DNA of 37,820 nt from an uncultured Prevotellaceae bacterium (lineage in GTDB: Bacteria > Bacteroidota > Bacteroidia > Bacteroidales > Bacteroidaceae), in the NCBI GenBank assembly GCA_902801155.1, contig CADCHG010000021.1, positions 1-37,820 of the forward strand, written 5' to 3'. Made by a program: the position numbers and the translations under genes. Shown here in pieces: positions 24,109 through 32,008 of this stretch (the first letter of the stretch is position 1; the number at the start of each line of letters is the position of its first letter). A model generated the notes under the pieces. It searched no databases, was not told the DNA's origin, and worked only from the letters and a program-made list of their open reading frames with translations.

Positions 24109-25143
24109 ATGAATTTTCTTGATAGAAACGAATTTAACTTCAAGCCTTCGCAGAAGGTAATTGATGCCATAAAGAACTTTGATCCGGAGACACTATGTTT
24201 CTACACTCGTATCTATGATGAGGGCAAGAAGAGCATCGTGTCTGTTCGTCTCTCAGAAATATACAACGTACCAGAGGAGCAGGTCCTCTTGGGATATGGC
24301 GGTGAGGATATTCTGAAGAATGCCGTTCACTACTATCTGATGAAGGGCGACAACAAGACGATTCTCATTCCAGAGTTCTCTTGGTGGTATTACAACCGCA
24401 TAGCAGGTGAGTGTGGCGGTAATTTTGAGATGTACCCTTTGCATCAGTTGGATGATACCTTCGCGTACGATGTGGACGAGGTTATAGAATACACAAACCG
24501 TATCCATCCTCGTATGCTTCTCCTTGCCTCTCCTAATAATCCGACAGGCAACTGCCTCACACCAGAGGAGATAGGCAAGATTATGGAGAACATACCAGCG
24601 GACACAATGGTGCTTATTGACGAGGCTTATGCTTCGTTCATCACAACAGATACCGACTATATCGCACCTTTGGTAAGCAAATACTCAAACCTTATCATCT
24701 CACGTACTTTGAGTAAGTTCTACGGACTTCCTGGCCTGCGTTTAGGTTTCGGTTTCATGGGTAAGGGACACGATAATTTTCTCAGCTATGCAAACAAATA
24801 CCTTGGCTATAACCGCTTCACAGAGGCTGTTGCAATAGCTGCCCTTGAGAGTGACGACCACTATCGCAAGGTGGCAGACGATATGGAATGGGACCGCCAG
24901 CTGTTCAAGAAAGAACTTGGCAATCTCCCAGGTTTCAAGGTTTATAAAAGTGTTGCCAACTTCATCCTTATCAAGTACCCAACAGAGATCAAGGAACGTC
25001 TTCAAAAGGCTTTGGCTGAGAAGCAGTACAAGATCAAGTTCATGGGTGACAAGGGACTTGAAGACTGCCTCCGCATCACTCTCGGAACAAGGGATCAGAT
25101 ACAGGTGGTTGTTGATACAATAAAGCAATGCGCAAAAGCCTAA
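24109..25143 (+). CDS. HisC-like PLP-dependent aminotransferase (class I/II)
   Basis: 344 residues, fold-type I. LGYGGEDIL (near 62), SPNNPTGNCL (near 142), IDEAYASF and the PLP-lysine motif SRTLSKFYGLPGLRLGFG (Lys near 203) are intact. It resembles histidinol-phosphate aminotransferases, but no his genes are nearby. It lies 12 bases upstream of a LicC-like cytidylyltransferase and downstream of licD. In Campylobacter jejuni capsule loci, HisC-like enzymes of this kind make serinol phosphate by transamination or ethanolamine phosphate by decarboxylation. A similar role here, making an amino-alcohol phosphate, is inference. Confidence 0.85.
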   Translation: MNFLDRNEFNFKPSQKVIDAIKNFDPETLCFYTRIYDEGKKSIVSVRLSEIYNVPEEQVLLGYGGEDILKNAVHYYLMKGDNKTILIPEFSWWYYNRIAGECGGNFEMYPLHQLDDTFAYDVDEVIEYTNRIHPRMLLLASPNNPTGNCLTPEEIGKIMENIPADTMVLIDEAYASFITTDTDYIAPLVSKYSNLIISRTLSKFYGLPGLRLGFGFMGKGHDNFLSYANKYLGYNRFTEAVAIAALESDDHYRKVADDMEWDRQLFKKELGNLPGFKVYKSVANFILIKYPTEIKERLQKALAEKQYKIKFMGDKGLEDCLRITLGTRDQIQVVVDTIKQCAKA

Positions 25144-25155
25144 CCAAGCATTTTT

Positions 25156-25890
25156 ATGAAAGCAATAATCCTTGCGGCAGGTATGGCATCGCGCCTTCGT
25201 CCGCTGACAACTAACACTCCAAAATGCTTGCTGAAGATTGGTGAGCGTTGCCTTCTTCAGCGTTCTATGGATGCGCTGATAAAGAACGGATTTTCCGAGT
25301 TCGTAATCGTAACAGGTTATCTCCATGAGATGATCGAGAACTTCATTGTAGAACAATATGGCAAAAGCATAAAAGTGAGATTCATCCATAACGAGGTGTA
25401 CGATTCTACCAATAACATCTACTCACTTTGGCTTGCACGTCCAGAGGCAGAGAATAAGGATATCCTTCTTTTGGATAGCGACCTTCTCTATGATCCTGAG
25501 ATTGTTACACAGGTTTTGGCTAATGAGGCAAAAAACGTTTTAACCCTCATCAGACACGAACTCGGAGAAGAGGAGATGAAGGTTGTTGTAGACAAGGAAG
25601 GTTCTATTCTCGAAATCAGCAAGACTTGTCGTGTGGAAGATGCTGCTGGCGAGAGTCTTGGCATAGAGAAGATGAGCAAGGAATACACAAAAGCCCTTTA
25701 TGCAGAACTTGAGCCTATGATGAACGAAGAACATCTTGAGAATAGGTTCTATGAACTTGCCTTCGAGCGTATTCTTGCCAAAGGACATACATATAAGGTT
25801 CTTGATGTGACCGAACTTTTCTCTTGCGAGCTTGACACCGTTGAGGATTTTGAAAACGCTAAAACAAAGATTCCTGCGGAATTATTTTAA
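25156..25890 (+). CDS. LicC-like CTP:phospho-alcohol cytidylyltransferase
   Basis: 244 residues, a sugar-nucleotidyltransferase-type fold. It starts with the nucleotide-binding signature MKAIILAAGMASRLRPLT, followed by TPKCLLKIG. The segment STNNIYSLW (near 83) is typical of LicC/choline-phosphate cytidylyltransferases and of PntC-type phosphonate cytidylyltransferases. LLLDSDLLYD (near 105) supplies the metal-binding Asp. It would activate a phospho-alcohol or phosphonate as a CDP derivative for LicD. It is probably co-transcribed with the aminotransferase just upstream. Confidence 0.85.
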   Translation: MKAIILAAGMASRLRPLTTNTPKCLLKIGERCLLQRSMDALIKNGFSEFVIVTGYLHEMIENFIVEQYGKSIKVRFIHNEVYDSTNNIYSLWLARPEAENKDILLLDSDLLYDPEIVTQVLANEAKNVLTLIRHELGEEEMKVVVDKEGSILEISKTCRVEDAAGESLGIEKMSKEYTKALYAELEPMMNEEHLENRFYELAFERILAKGHTYKVLDVTELFSCELDTVEDFENAKTKIPAELF

Positions 25891-25965
25891 TAATCTCGTC
25901 TGGTAACTCAAATTGGTCACTTTTCACTAATCACTTAACTAATGGCATCCTACGACATCCAACCA

Positions 25966-26229
25966 TTACAACTCCGTATTTTCACAGAATGTATATACTG
26001 TTCCTCATTATACTCATCGTCATGCACAATTGCGTCATTCTCTCAGTCATCTTGTCATTTCGCACGCTATTATAAGAAAGAGGGTATGGCAAGATAGAAA
26101 TTGCGTCTCGTATCTAAATTGACTAACGCGCTTCCTGGGGGATTGTATATGTTCTTTAGAAACCATACATCCGGACATGGTGGAATGAATTTTGATGTTG
26201 AACACAGCTATAAGGAATATTTTGTATGA
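25966..26229 (+). pseudogene. decayed second licD copy
   Basis: Three fragments match the intact licD gene. QNVYTVPHYTHRHAQLRHS (25984 on) matches licD QNVYTDSHYTHRHAQVRNS. RYYKKEGMAR-stop-KLRLVSKLTNALP (26065 on) matches RYYNNETRAKQKFRFVSKL. NFDVEHSYKEYFV (26190-26226) matches the licD C-terminus. The 5' third is missing, there are frameshifts, an in-frame TAG at 26095 and a large internal deletion between RNHTSG and HGGMNFDV. Its final TGA overlaps the ATG of the following glycosyltransferase, so the two genes were once translationally coupled. It was probably a paralogue with a different acceptor or donor. Confidence 0.85.
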
Positions 26230-27230
26230 GTAATCTGTATTTGAAGATTCCTTCTGGAAATAAGGCGAAGGAAGATATCGATGTAATAATGGAAAAGGAA
26301 GGCTTCGTGAATGTTGCATGTAGCTTTTCTTCGCATAATGCTGTAGCTCGCTTTTTCAGCAAACTGATAAGTGTTCTGTTGCTTATAGTCCGAGTAAAGA
26401 GGGGGGATGTTGTTCTTGTGCAGTATCCTTTCAAGAAGTATTATGAACTTGTATGTAATCTTACTCATATGAAAGGTGGAAAGGTTGTTACATTGATTCA
26501 TGATTTAGGTAGCTTTAGAAGAAAGAAACTGACTGTTTCTCAGGAAAATATCAGATTGAGCCATACTGATGTTCTTATAGCTCATAATGAGGCAATGCAG
26601 GAGTTTCTTGTAAAGAACGGTTTTGTAAAACCTATTGTCACACTTGGCATTTTTGATTATCTTGCTCCTACATTTGGTAGGACTCCTTCAAAGGGAGATG
26701 AAGAGTGGCAGGTAGTTTATGCTGGCGGATTGGCAAAGCGTAAGAATACGTTTCTTTACCTATTGGATGAGCATATTCATGGATGGCATTTAAATATTCA
26801 TGGTAAGGGATTGGATGAGGAATACACTCACGATTGGAAGAATATCACACCTTGTGGATTTATAGCCTCTGACGATTTCATAAAGGAGTCAATAGGTCAT
26901 TTCGGACTCGTTTGGGATGGTTCAAGCATAGATGAATGTGCTGGTGACTGGGGAGTGTATCTCAAGGTGAATAATCCTCATAAGACTTCTTTCTACCTCC
27001 GTAGTTGTAAACCTGTCATTATGTGGAAACAGGCTGCTCTCGCTCCATTTGTAATAAGAGAAGGTGTAGGTTTTGCAGTAGAATCATTGAAGGAGATAGA
27101 AGCATGCCTGAAGTCTATTACACCACAGCAATATAGTGAGATGTGTGATAAGGCAAAAGTAATAAGTAAACGCCTTGAGGAAGGCTATTATTTCAAGGCA
27201 TCTTTTAGAAAAGCGTTGGAGTTGTTGTGA
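26226..27230 (+). CDS. glycosyltransferase, galactofuranosyltransferase (WbbI) type
   Basis: 334 residues, apparently cytoplasmic. The segment RGDVVLVQYPFKKYYELV, then GGKVVTLIHDLGSFRRKK (near 85-100), and the C-terminal GDWGVYLKVNNPHKTSFYLR are hallmarks of a Bacteroidetes family annotated as beta-1,6-galactofuranosyltransferase. This fits with glf upstream supplying UDP-Galf. The start ATG overlaps the stop of the decayed licD. It is the last gene on the plus strand before a convergent junction only 20 bases wide. Confidence 0.8.
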   Translation: MSNLYLKIPSGNKAKEDIDVIMEKEGFVNVACSFSSHNAVARFFSKLISVLLLIVRVKRGDVVLVQYPFKKYYELVCNLTHMKGGKVVTLIHDLGSFRRKKLTVSQENIRLSHTDVLIAHNEAMQEFLVKNGFVKPIVTLGIFDYLAPTFGRTPSKGDEEWQVVYAGGLAKRKNTFLYLLDEHIHGWHLNIHGKGLDEEYTHDWKNITPCGFIASDDFIKESIGHFGLVWDGSSIDECAGDWGVYLKVNNPHKTSFYLRSCKPVIMWKQAALAPFVIREGVGFAVESLKEIEACLKSITPQQYSEMCDKAKVISKRLEEGYYFKASFRKALELL

Positions 27231-27250
27231 TATAGGGATTGCTCTTTGAT

Positions 27251-28018
27251 TTATATCTTCCTAAAAGGATGAAGAATTCGCTTGCGGCGGTACCAGTTAC
27301 GGTCGTGGCGTTTTTTTTGCTCTATGGCCTTCTTGGTCCATTCCTCTATAGGTAGGTCGCAGTTCTTTGCATATTCTCTTGCAACACATTCAAACAAATC
27401 TATATTGCCAGTAAATCGTGTGAGATTCTCGATCCTTTCCTTCATGGGAATATCATCAATACTATTGTAGAACGACATTCTGTTTATGTCAATAAGTGAG
27501 AACTCATATTCGTTGTACTTTTTGGCGAAACGTACATTAGTATCATTCAAGTCATGATGGAGTATGCCTTTTTTGTGGAGTTGAACGGCGAAATGTGCAA
27601 ATGCCAAAGCTAAATCCTTATCCCAATCATCACGATATAGGAGGTCTTCAATAGGTGGCATATCATTGCGTTCACAAATGTAATATGCATCCTTTATGAA
27701 TCGCCAGTTTCGTATTTCTACATATGCTATAGGAAATGGTGTATGGAAACCTCTCTTGATAAGTTCAAGTCCGTTAATGTATGCCTTTTCTGCCTTATGA
27801 AGACGAAAGGCAGATGACAGTTTCTGGATGAGGTTTAGTGGCTTGAACTTCTTGACTACAGCCTCCTTGCCATCTTCTATCTTGAAGGCTCTGATCTTGT
27901 TTCTTCCATTCCATAGCACCTCACTTGCACTCGTGAAACTATCTGGAAGATTGTCTATCAATTCCTTCAGTAGCTTGTCGCCTTTGTATTGTTCGGAAAT
28001 GCGTAGTTGTATGTTCAT
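27251..28018 (-). CDS. lipopolysaccharide kinase-like protein (InaA/WaaP/KdkA family)
   Basis: 255 residues, eukaryotic-kinase-like fold. The catalytic loop HHDLNDTNVRF (near residue 157) and metal-binding segment LIDINRM (near 178) are present; EAVVKKFKP (near 53) holds the ATP-binding lysine. Relatives phosphorylate LPS core heptose or Kdo. I use the ATG at 28018, which overlaps the TGA of the preceding gene as ATGA; a start five codons upstream is possible but would lie inside that gene. It is the last gene of the minus-strand glycan operon and ends 20 bases from the convergent glycosyltransferase gene. Confidence 0.83.
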   Translation of the reverse strand: MNIQLRISEQYKGDKLLKELIDNLPDSFTSASEVLWNGRNKIRAFKIEDGKEAVVKKFKPLNLIQKLSSAFRLHKAEKAYINGLELIKRGFHTPFPIAYVEIRNWRFIKDAYYICERNDMPPIEDLLYRDDWDKDLALAFAHFAVQLHKKGILHHDLNDTNVRFAKKYNEYEFSLIDINRMSFYNSIDDIPMKERIENLTRFTGNIDLFECVAREYAKNCDLPIEEWTKKAIEQKKRHDRNWYRRKRILHPFRKI

Positions 28019-29034
28019 TTGAATAGTCTCCACTTAAGTTCATACCATTTTCTACCTATACTGTATCTCCAAAAGTTGATAAGGTTCTCGCTAGAGTGAC
28101 ATGGATTTATTGTGACCTCTTTCTTTGGAAGATTGGCATTGAGACCATCACAGAGATGCGCTATAAATTCAAACATGTTATAGGTGTCAAGCATTTGCGT
28201 CTTAGCGCTGTGGAGAGCCTCAATAGAATGCTCGTACTTGTTGCTTGCGATAGCCTCGTCAATGATGCGTATAGCCTCTTCCGGTTTCTTGATGTCAATA
28301 GGCAGATATGCATCTTTTGAGATGTAGTCTGACATATTGATACAACCATAGTAGAATGGAAAAGTCTCTGCGAGAAGACAGTCACTCATCTTCTCTGTCC
28401 AGTAGTATTCCTGACTTGAATTCTCGATTACGATATGATACTTGTATCGTGAAAGAACATCCCATTTATCATCAAAATCATTAAATCCTCTGCCGAAGAT
28501 GTCAAGTTTGTCGCCATAGTGCTCTTTCAGTTTCTTGACAAAATGAAGTCTGTCGATATGCCCTTGCGTGAATGCCTTATTACTCGTTATTACTGAGATT
28601 AGCTTATCTTTTATCGGTGTTGGCATATCCTTGAGCTTGTCGTAATCAAGAGAACATTCTGTAATGTTTTCATCTCTGTCCATCTTGTATCCAATAAACC
28701 AAGGGAGGATGGCAGGAGAAAGATGCACGTTCTTATGCTTTGTCTTTTCCTGACATGTGCAGACTATACCAAACTGATCGATATATTTTTGTGGATAAAT
28801 CAGTACAGAACGTGGTTCGGTAGTTAGCAGAATAGTATTCTCAGGAGCAACTGTACAAGTTTCTCCATGTCTGACTCCTTTTCCCTGAACCACCCAGAAG
28901 TCTGGATCTGGGCATTCTTCATCAATATAGAAGCGGTATCTTCCGTCGAGAGAAACAAGCTGATGCTCTTTTGTCTGTCGGCGGAGGATACTGCCTTCTG
29001 CTTTTCTGTATGGAGTAAGCTTTACTTTGTACAT
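28015..29034 (-). CDS. glycosyltransferase family 10-like (fucosyltransferase fold)
   Basis: 339 residues. The C-terminal nucleotide-sugar binding region reads YKYHIVIENS, then YWTEKMSDCLLAETFPFYYG and YISKDAYLPIDI (residues about 200-260), the pattern of GT10 alpha-1,3/1,4-fucosyltransferase-like enzymes (TEK...DAL.AGTVPVY in the family). The donor sugar is not certain to be GDP-fucose. It ends with an ATGA overlap to the LPS-kinase-like gene and begins seven bases after the NUDIX gene, so all are probably one transcript. Confidence 0.8.
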   Translation of the reverse strand: MYKVKLTPYRKAEGSILRRQTKEHQLVSLDGRYRFYIDEECPDPDFWVVQGKGVRHGETCTVAPENTILLTTEPRSVLIYPQKYIDQFGIVCTCQEKTKHKNVHLSPAILPWFIGYKMDRDENITECSLDYDKLKDMPTPIKDKLISVITSNKAFTQGHIDRLHFVKKLKEHYGDKLDIFGRGFNDFDDKWDVLSRYKYHIVIENSSQEYYWTEKMSDCLLAETFPFYYGCINMSDYISKDAYLPIDIKKPEEAIRIIDEAIASNKYEHSIEALHSAKTQMLDTYNMFEFIAHLCDGLNANLPKKEVTINPCHSSENLINFWRYSIGRKWYELKWRLFK

Positions 29035-29040
29035 ATTTTG

Positions 29041-29568
29041 CTAAATGAGTCTCTTGTTGCAGAGATATTGTTTAACAGCTTTTCTAATGGAGTTAAGTCC
29101 GAATTGGTCTGGATTGATTTTATCGAGTGGAATCCACATTGCATCGGAGCAATCATCATGGGCTGAGATTACGCTCTCGTCTTTTAGACTCACTTCGAAG
29201 AATGCATCTGTGGTTGGTACAATGAATCCAGAATACTCATAAGAGTTTGGAAAACTGAACAGGAAACGTTTGATGATGCCTTCTGCTGCTATTTCCTCTT
29301 TTATTTCTCGTAGCATACCATCGGTTATACTTTCACCAGGATCAACGAAACCACCAGGCAAATCAAGCGTTCCTTTAGCAGGTTCAAATGTGCGTCGTAC
29401 TACCAACAACTCATCTTTGTTGTTGATGATGAAAGCTGCTGTGGATGCAGAGGCATTGAGATAGAAGGAGAAGCCGCAATTATCGCAGCATTTCGACCTA
29501 ATGCCACTAATATTGAAGTTCTTTGAACCGCAAACTGGACAATATTTGAATTTGTCTAAAAGGTGCAT
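29041..29568 (-). CDS. NUDIX hydrolase with N-terminal zinc ribbon
   Basis: 175 residues. Four cysteines in CPVCGS and CCDNCGF (residues about 9-32) form a zinc ribbon. The NUDIX box GGFVDPGESITDGMLREIKE, continuing EI (about 72-93), is complete, so it should hydrolyse a nucleoside diphosphate linked to another moiety. In this operon a CDP-alcohol or a by-product is a reasonable substrate, but general NADH/dNTP housekeeping is also possible. Its start overlaps the stop of the PhnW-like gene by one base. Confidence 0.87.
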   Translation of the reverse strand: MHLLDKFKYCPVCGSKNFNISGIRSKCCDNCGFSFYLNASASTAAFIINNKDELLVVRRTFEPAKGTLDLPGGFVDPGESITDGMLREIKEEIAAEGIIKRFLFSFPNSYEYSGFIVPTTDAFFEVSLKDESVISAHDDCSDAMWIPLDKINPDQFGLNSIRKAVKQYLCNKRLI

Positions 29569-30647
29569 TAGATAAATCCTTTCTTCCTGAGGTCAAGGAA
29601 TGCATCAATCAGTTGGTCGTAGTCCTTGGTAGTCAGAAAACCGATATGTCCTACACGGAATACGGTATCCTTCATACTGCCGCCATTAGGGCATATCCAC
29701 ATACCATACTCATCCTTTATCTTAAGGAATATATCATTGGCTGAGGCTGTAGTTGGGTGGAGTGGGGTAACCGCATTAGAGAGAGACTCTGAGACAATTT
29801 CGAAAGGCAGGTTGTATTCAACAAGCTTGTTGCGGAAATACTTCGCAAGAGAAGCGCAACGTTCAATTTCTGCTTCTTCACCTCCGTTAGCCTCTATCTC
29901 CTTCAGTCTCGCATTTATCTGAAGTAGAATGCTGACTGCAGGAGTCCAAGGAGTCTGACCTCTCTCCTGATTCTTCAGAGCAAGTTTCAAGTCAAGATAT
30001 TGGCAGCAGCATTTATTCTCCTCAACTCTCTTGAGAGCATCCGGAGCAAGTATCATAACAGCAATTCCTGGAGGGCAGGCCAATGCCTTCTGTGAACCAG
30101 TAATCATAACTCCAACTCCGAGTTCTTCCATGTTGAAAGGGTCGCAGAGGAAAGTACTGATTGTATCAACGATTAGGAAAAGATTGTTACGCTTGCAGAA
30201 ATCACTCACAAGCTTCACGTCATAATGTACGCCTGTTGATGTTTCGTGTTTCTGCATAAGAAAAGCGGTATATCCTTGTCCTTCGTATGGCTTGAGATAC
30301 TCTGCAGTCAATGCTTTTCCATGTTCAACTTTTATCTCGGTGAATGGAATCTCATGTAGGGTAAGGAGTTCGACAAAACGCTCGCCAAAGCTTCCGCCAT
30401 TGATGACGAGAGCCTTGTCCTTCTTTGACAGACAGTTCATTATGGCTGTTTCCATACCGCCAGAACCTGAGCATGTCATAAATACGACTTTGGAGTCTTC
30501 ACTCGCCTTGGCGAATTTCTTTATTAGAGCTTCATTCTCAAGCATGGTTGCAGAAAACTCTGCCGTGCGAAAATATGGCACTTGCTCTGCACCAATAGCC
30601 CTTACTGTTTCACTTGATTGAACTGGTCCTACTGTGAAGTTTATCAT
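29568..30647 (-). CDS. PhnW-like class V aminotransferase
   Basis: 359 residues, fold-type I class V. The family start FTVGPVQ is followed by [14 protein letters not shown] (near 60), [12 protein letters not shown] (near 160) and the PLP lysine in [13 protein letters not shown] (near 187). The closest named groups are 2-aminoethylphosphonate:pyruvate and alanine:glyoxylate aminotransferases. No PEP mutase or phosphonopyruvate decarboxylase gene is in the window, so a phosphonate substrate is not supported locally. Upstream is a cytidylyltransferase-oxidoreductase fusion that could supply an aldehyde or ketone substrate. It overlaps the NUDIX gene by one base. Confidence 0.83.
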   Translation of the reverse strand: MINFTVGPVQSSETVRAIGAEQVPYFRTAEFSATMLENEALIKKFAKASEDSKVVFMTCSGSGGMETAIMNCLSKKDKALVINGGSFGERFVELLTLHEIPFTEIKVEHGKALTAEYLKPYEGQGYTAFLMQKHETSTGVHYDVKLVSDFCKRNNLFLIVDTISTFLCDPFNMEELGVGVMITGSQKALACPPGIAVMILAPDALKRVEENKCCCQYLDLKLALKNQERGQTPWTPAVSILLQINARLKEIEANGGEEAEIERCASLAKYFRNKLVEYNLPFEIVSESLSNAVTPLHPTTASANDIFLKIKDEYGMWICPNGGSMKDTVFRVGHIGFLTTKDYDQLIDAFLDLRKKGFI

Positions 30648-30662
30648 ATTGCTATGTTTTGT

Positions 30663-32006
30663 CTAAATATTAAAAACATTCTTGCGTTCTGCGAATTGCT
30701 GCATAATCCTTGCCATACAGATACTTTCCGTGCGTCTTAGTCTTGCAGAAGAGAAACGCTTATTTACTATACAGCTAATGAACTCTTGAATCTCGTATCT
30801 CAAACCATAACCATCCCATTTGTAGAAGAATTTCTTGTTCTCGTTTTGGTTTTCAAAACGAAGTTCGTAATAGTCTGTAAGCCACCATGGAGCCGGAACG
30901 TATGCATATCCATTTGTTCCTGATATTACAAGGTTTCCTTCAGTCTTTACACCAAGTCCTACCTTGAATGAACATGTGCCCTTAGGATATTTGAATACAC
31001 CTCTCGTGAATACGTCAACGCCATTTTCCATACGTGAGTAGATGAAGAGATCCTCGTAGTTTACTCCCATAAGCTTGATTATAGGCAAAAGAGGGTACGA
31101 GCCCTGTTCGAATAATGCACCACCAGCCTGAGCCGCATCAAATTCTCTTCCGCTCTTGTCAAGAAGCTGGGAGAGTGAGGCCTCGATATCAACCACATCG
31201 CCTATAACTCCTGATTTTATAAGAACCATCAGATGCGTGAAAGCAGGACAATGAGCTGTCTTGTTTGCCTCCATCAATATGCAGCCTTTTTCTTCTGCCA
31301 GTTCATAAAGTTCTTTGGCTTCATCGCCATTGAGTACGAGTGGTGTCTCACAAAGTACGTGCTTACCAGCCTCAAGTGATTGCTTGATATTTGAGAAATG
31401 GGCAAGATGTGGTGTTGCGATATAAACAGCATCAACATGGTCATAGAAGTCGGAAAGGTTTTTGTATGCAGTTATACTACAATGCTTTTCTGCCATTGTC
31501 TCTGCTGCCTGAGGTTCTATATCGTATGCTGCGCAAACTTTAATACCGCTTACGACTTCTGCTTCTGAAGGAAAACGTTGTGACATTCTTCCGCAGCCTA
31601 TGATTCCTACATGTACCGTTTCCTGGCTTTCTTCTCTGAGAAGTGTAGAGGATATGCCTTCTGTTCTCGGGAGATATACAACTTGGCAGAACTCTTTGAG
31701 GTAGTCAAACTTTCCTTCCCAGTCGGAACCAATAGCGAAGATGTCCACATTGTATTTCTGAATGTCGTCAATCTTTTGACCGATATAATCTTCAATTATA
31801 ATCTGGTCGGCAAGTCCTGTGGCCTTGACAGCTTCCACACGTTCAAGTACGTTGTTGCGAACATTCAGTTTGCCTCTGTCACGATCAAAGTTATCATTGG
31901 TCACACCCACAATGAGGTAGTCACCCAAAGCCTTTGCCCGCATCAACAGATTGATATGTCCCTGATGCAGAAGATCGTATGTGCCATATGTGATTACTTT
32001 TTTCAT
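30663..32006 (-). CDS. fusion: TagD-type cytidylyltransferase + Gfo/Idh/MocA oxidoreductase
   Basis: 447 residues in two domains. Residues 1-128 are a glycerol-3-phosphate cytidylyltransferase-like domain: TYGTYDLLHQGHINLL with the HxGH motif, IGSDWEG, and GISSTLLR. Residues about 132-447 are a Gfo/Idh/MocA NAD(P)-dependent oxidoreductase: VGIIGCGRMSQRF, IATPHLAHF and GGALFEQGSYPLLPIIKL. The usual EKP motif reads CETPL here, so the conserved lysine is replaced by Thr. The fusion suggests one enzyme that makes and redox-modifies a CDP-activated polyol, as the CDP-ribitol synthases combine reductase and cytidylyltransferase. It is preceded by the TagF-like gene with a two-base gap. Confidence 0.87.
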   Translation of the reverse strand: MKKVITYGTYDLLHQGHINLLMRAKALGDYLIVGVTNDNFDRDRGKLNVRNNVLERVEAVKATGLADQIIIEDYIGQKIDDIQKYNVDIFAIGSDWEGKFDYLKEFCQVVYLPRTEGISSTLLREESQETVHVGIIGCGRMSQRFPSEAEVVSGIKVCAAYDIEPQAAETMAEKHCSITAYKNLSDFYDHVDAVYIATPHLAHFSNIKQSLEAGKHVLCETPLVLNGDEAKELYELAEEKGCILMEANKTAHCPAFTHLMVLIKSGVIGDVVDIEASLSQLLDKSGREFDAAQAGGALFEQGSYPLLPIIKLMGVNYEDLFIYSRMENGVDVFTRGVFKYPKGTCSFKVGLGVKTEGNLVISGTNGYAYVPAPWWLTDYYELRFENQNENKKFFYKWDGYGLRYEIQEFISCIVNKRFSSARLRRTESICMARIMQQFAERKNVFNI

Positions 32007-32008
32007 TG

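Noticed and set aside
24109-25143. Histidine biosynthesis role for the HisC-like aminotransferase
   Set aside because: No other his gene is nearby and the tight linkage to licD and a LicC-like gene points to glycan decoration instead.
24742-25389. 215-residue minus-strand open frame
   Set aside because: It is antisense across the end of the aminotransferase gene and the start of the cytidylyltransferase gene, both with clear catalytic motifs; it is a shadow frame.
29568-30647. A complete phosphonate biosynthesis cluster around the PhnW-like gene
   Set aside because: No PEP mutase, phosphonopyruvate decarboxylase or phosphonate-specific tailoring gene is visible in the window, so the name PhnW is kept only as family resemblance.
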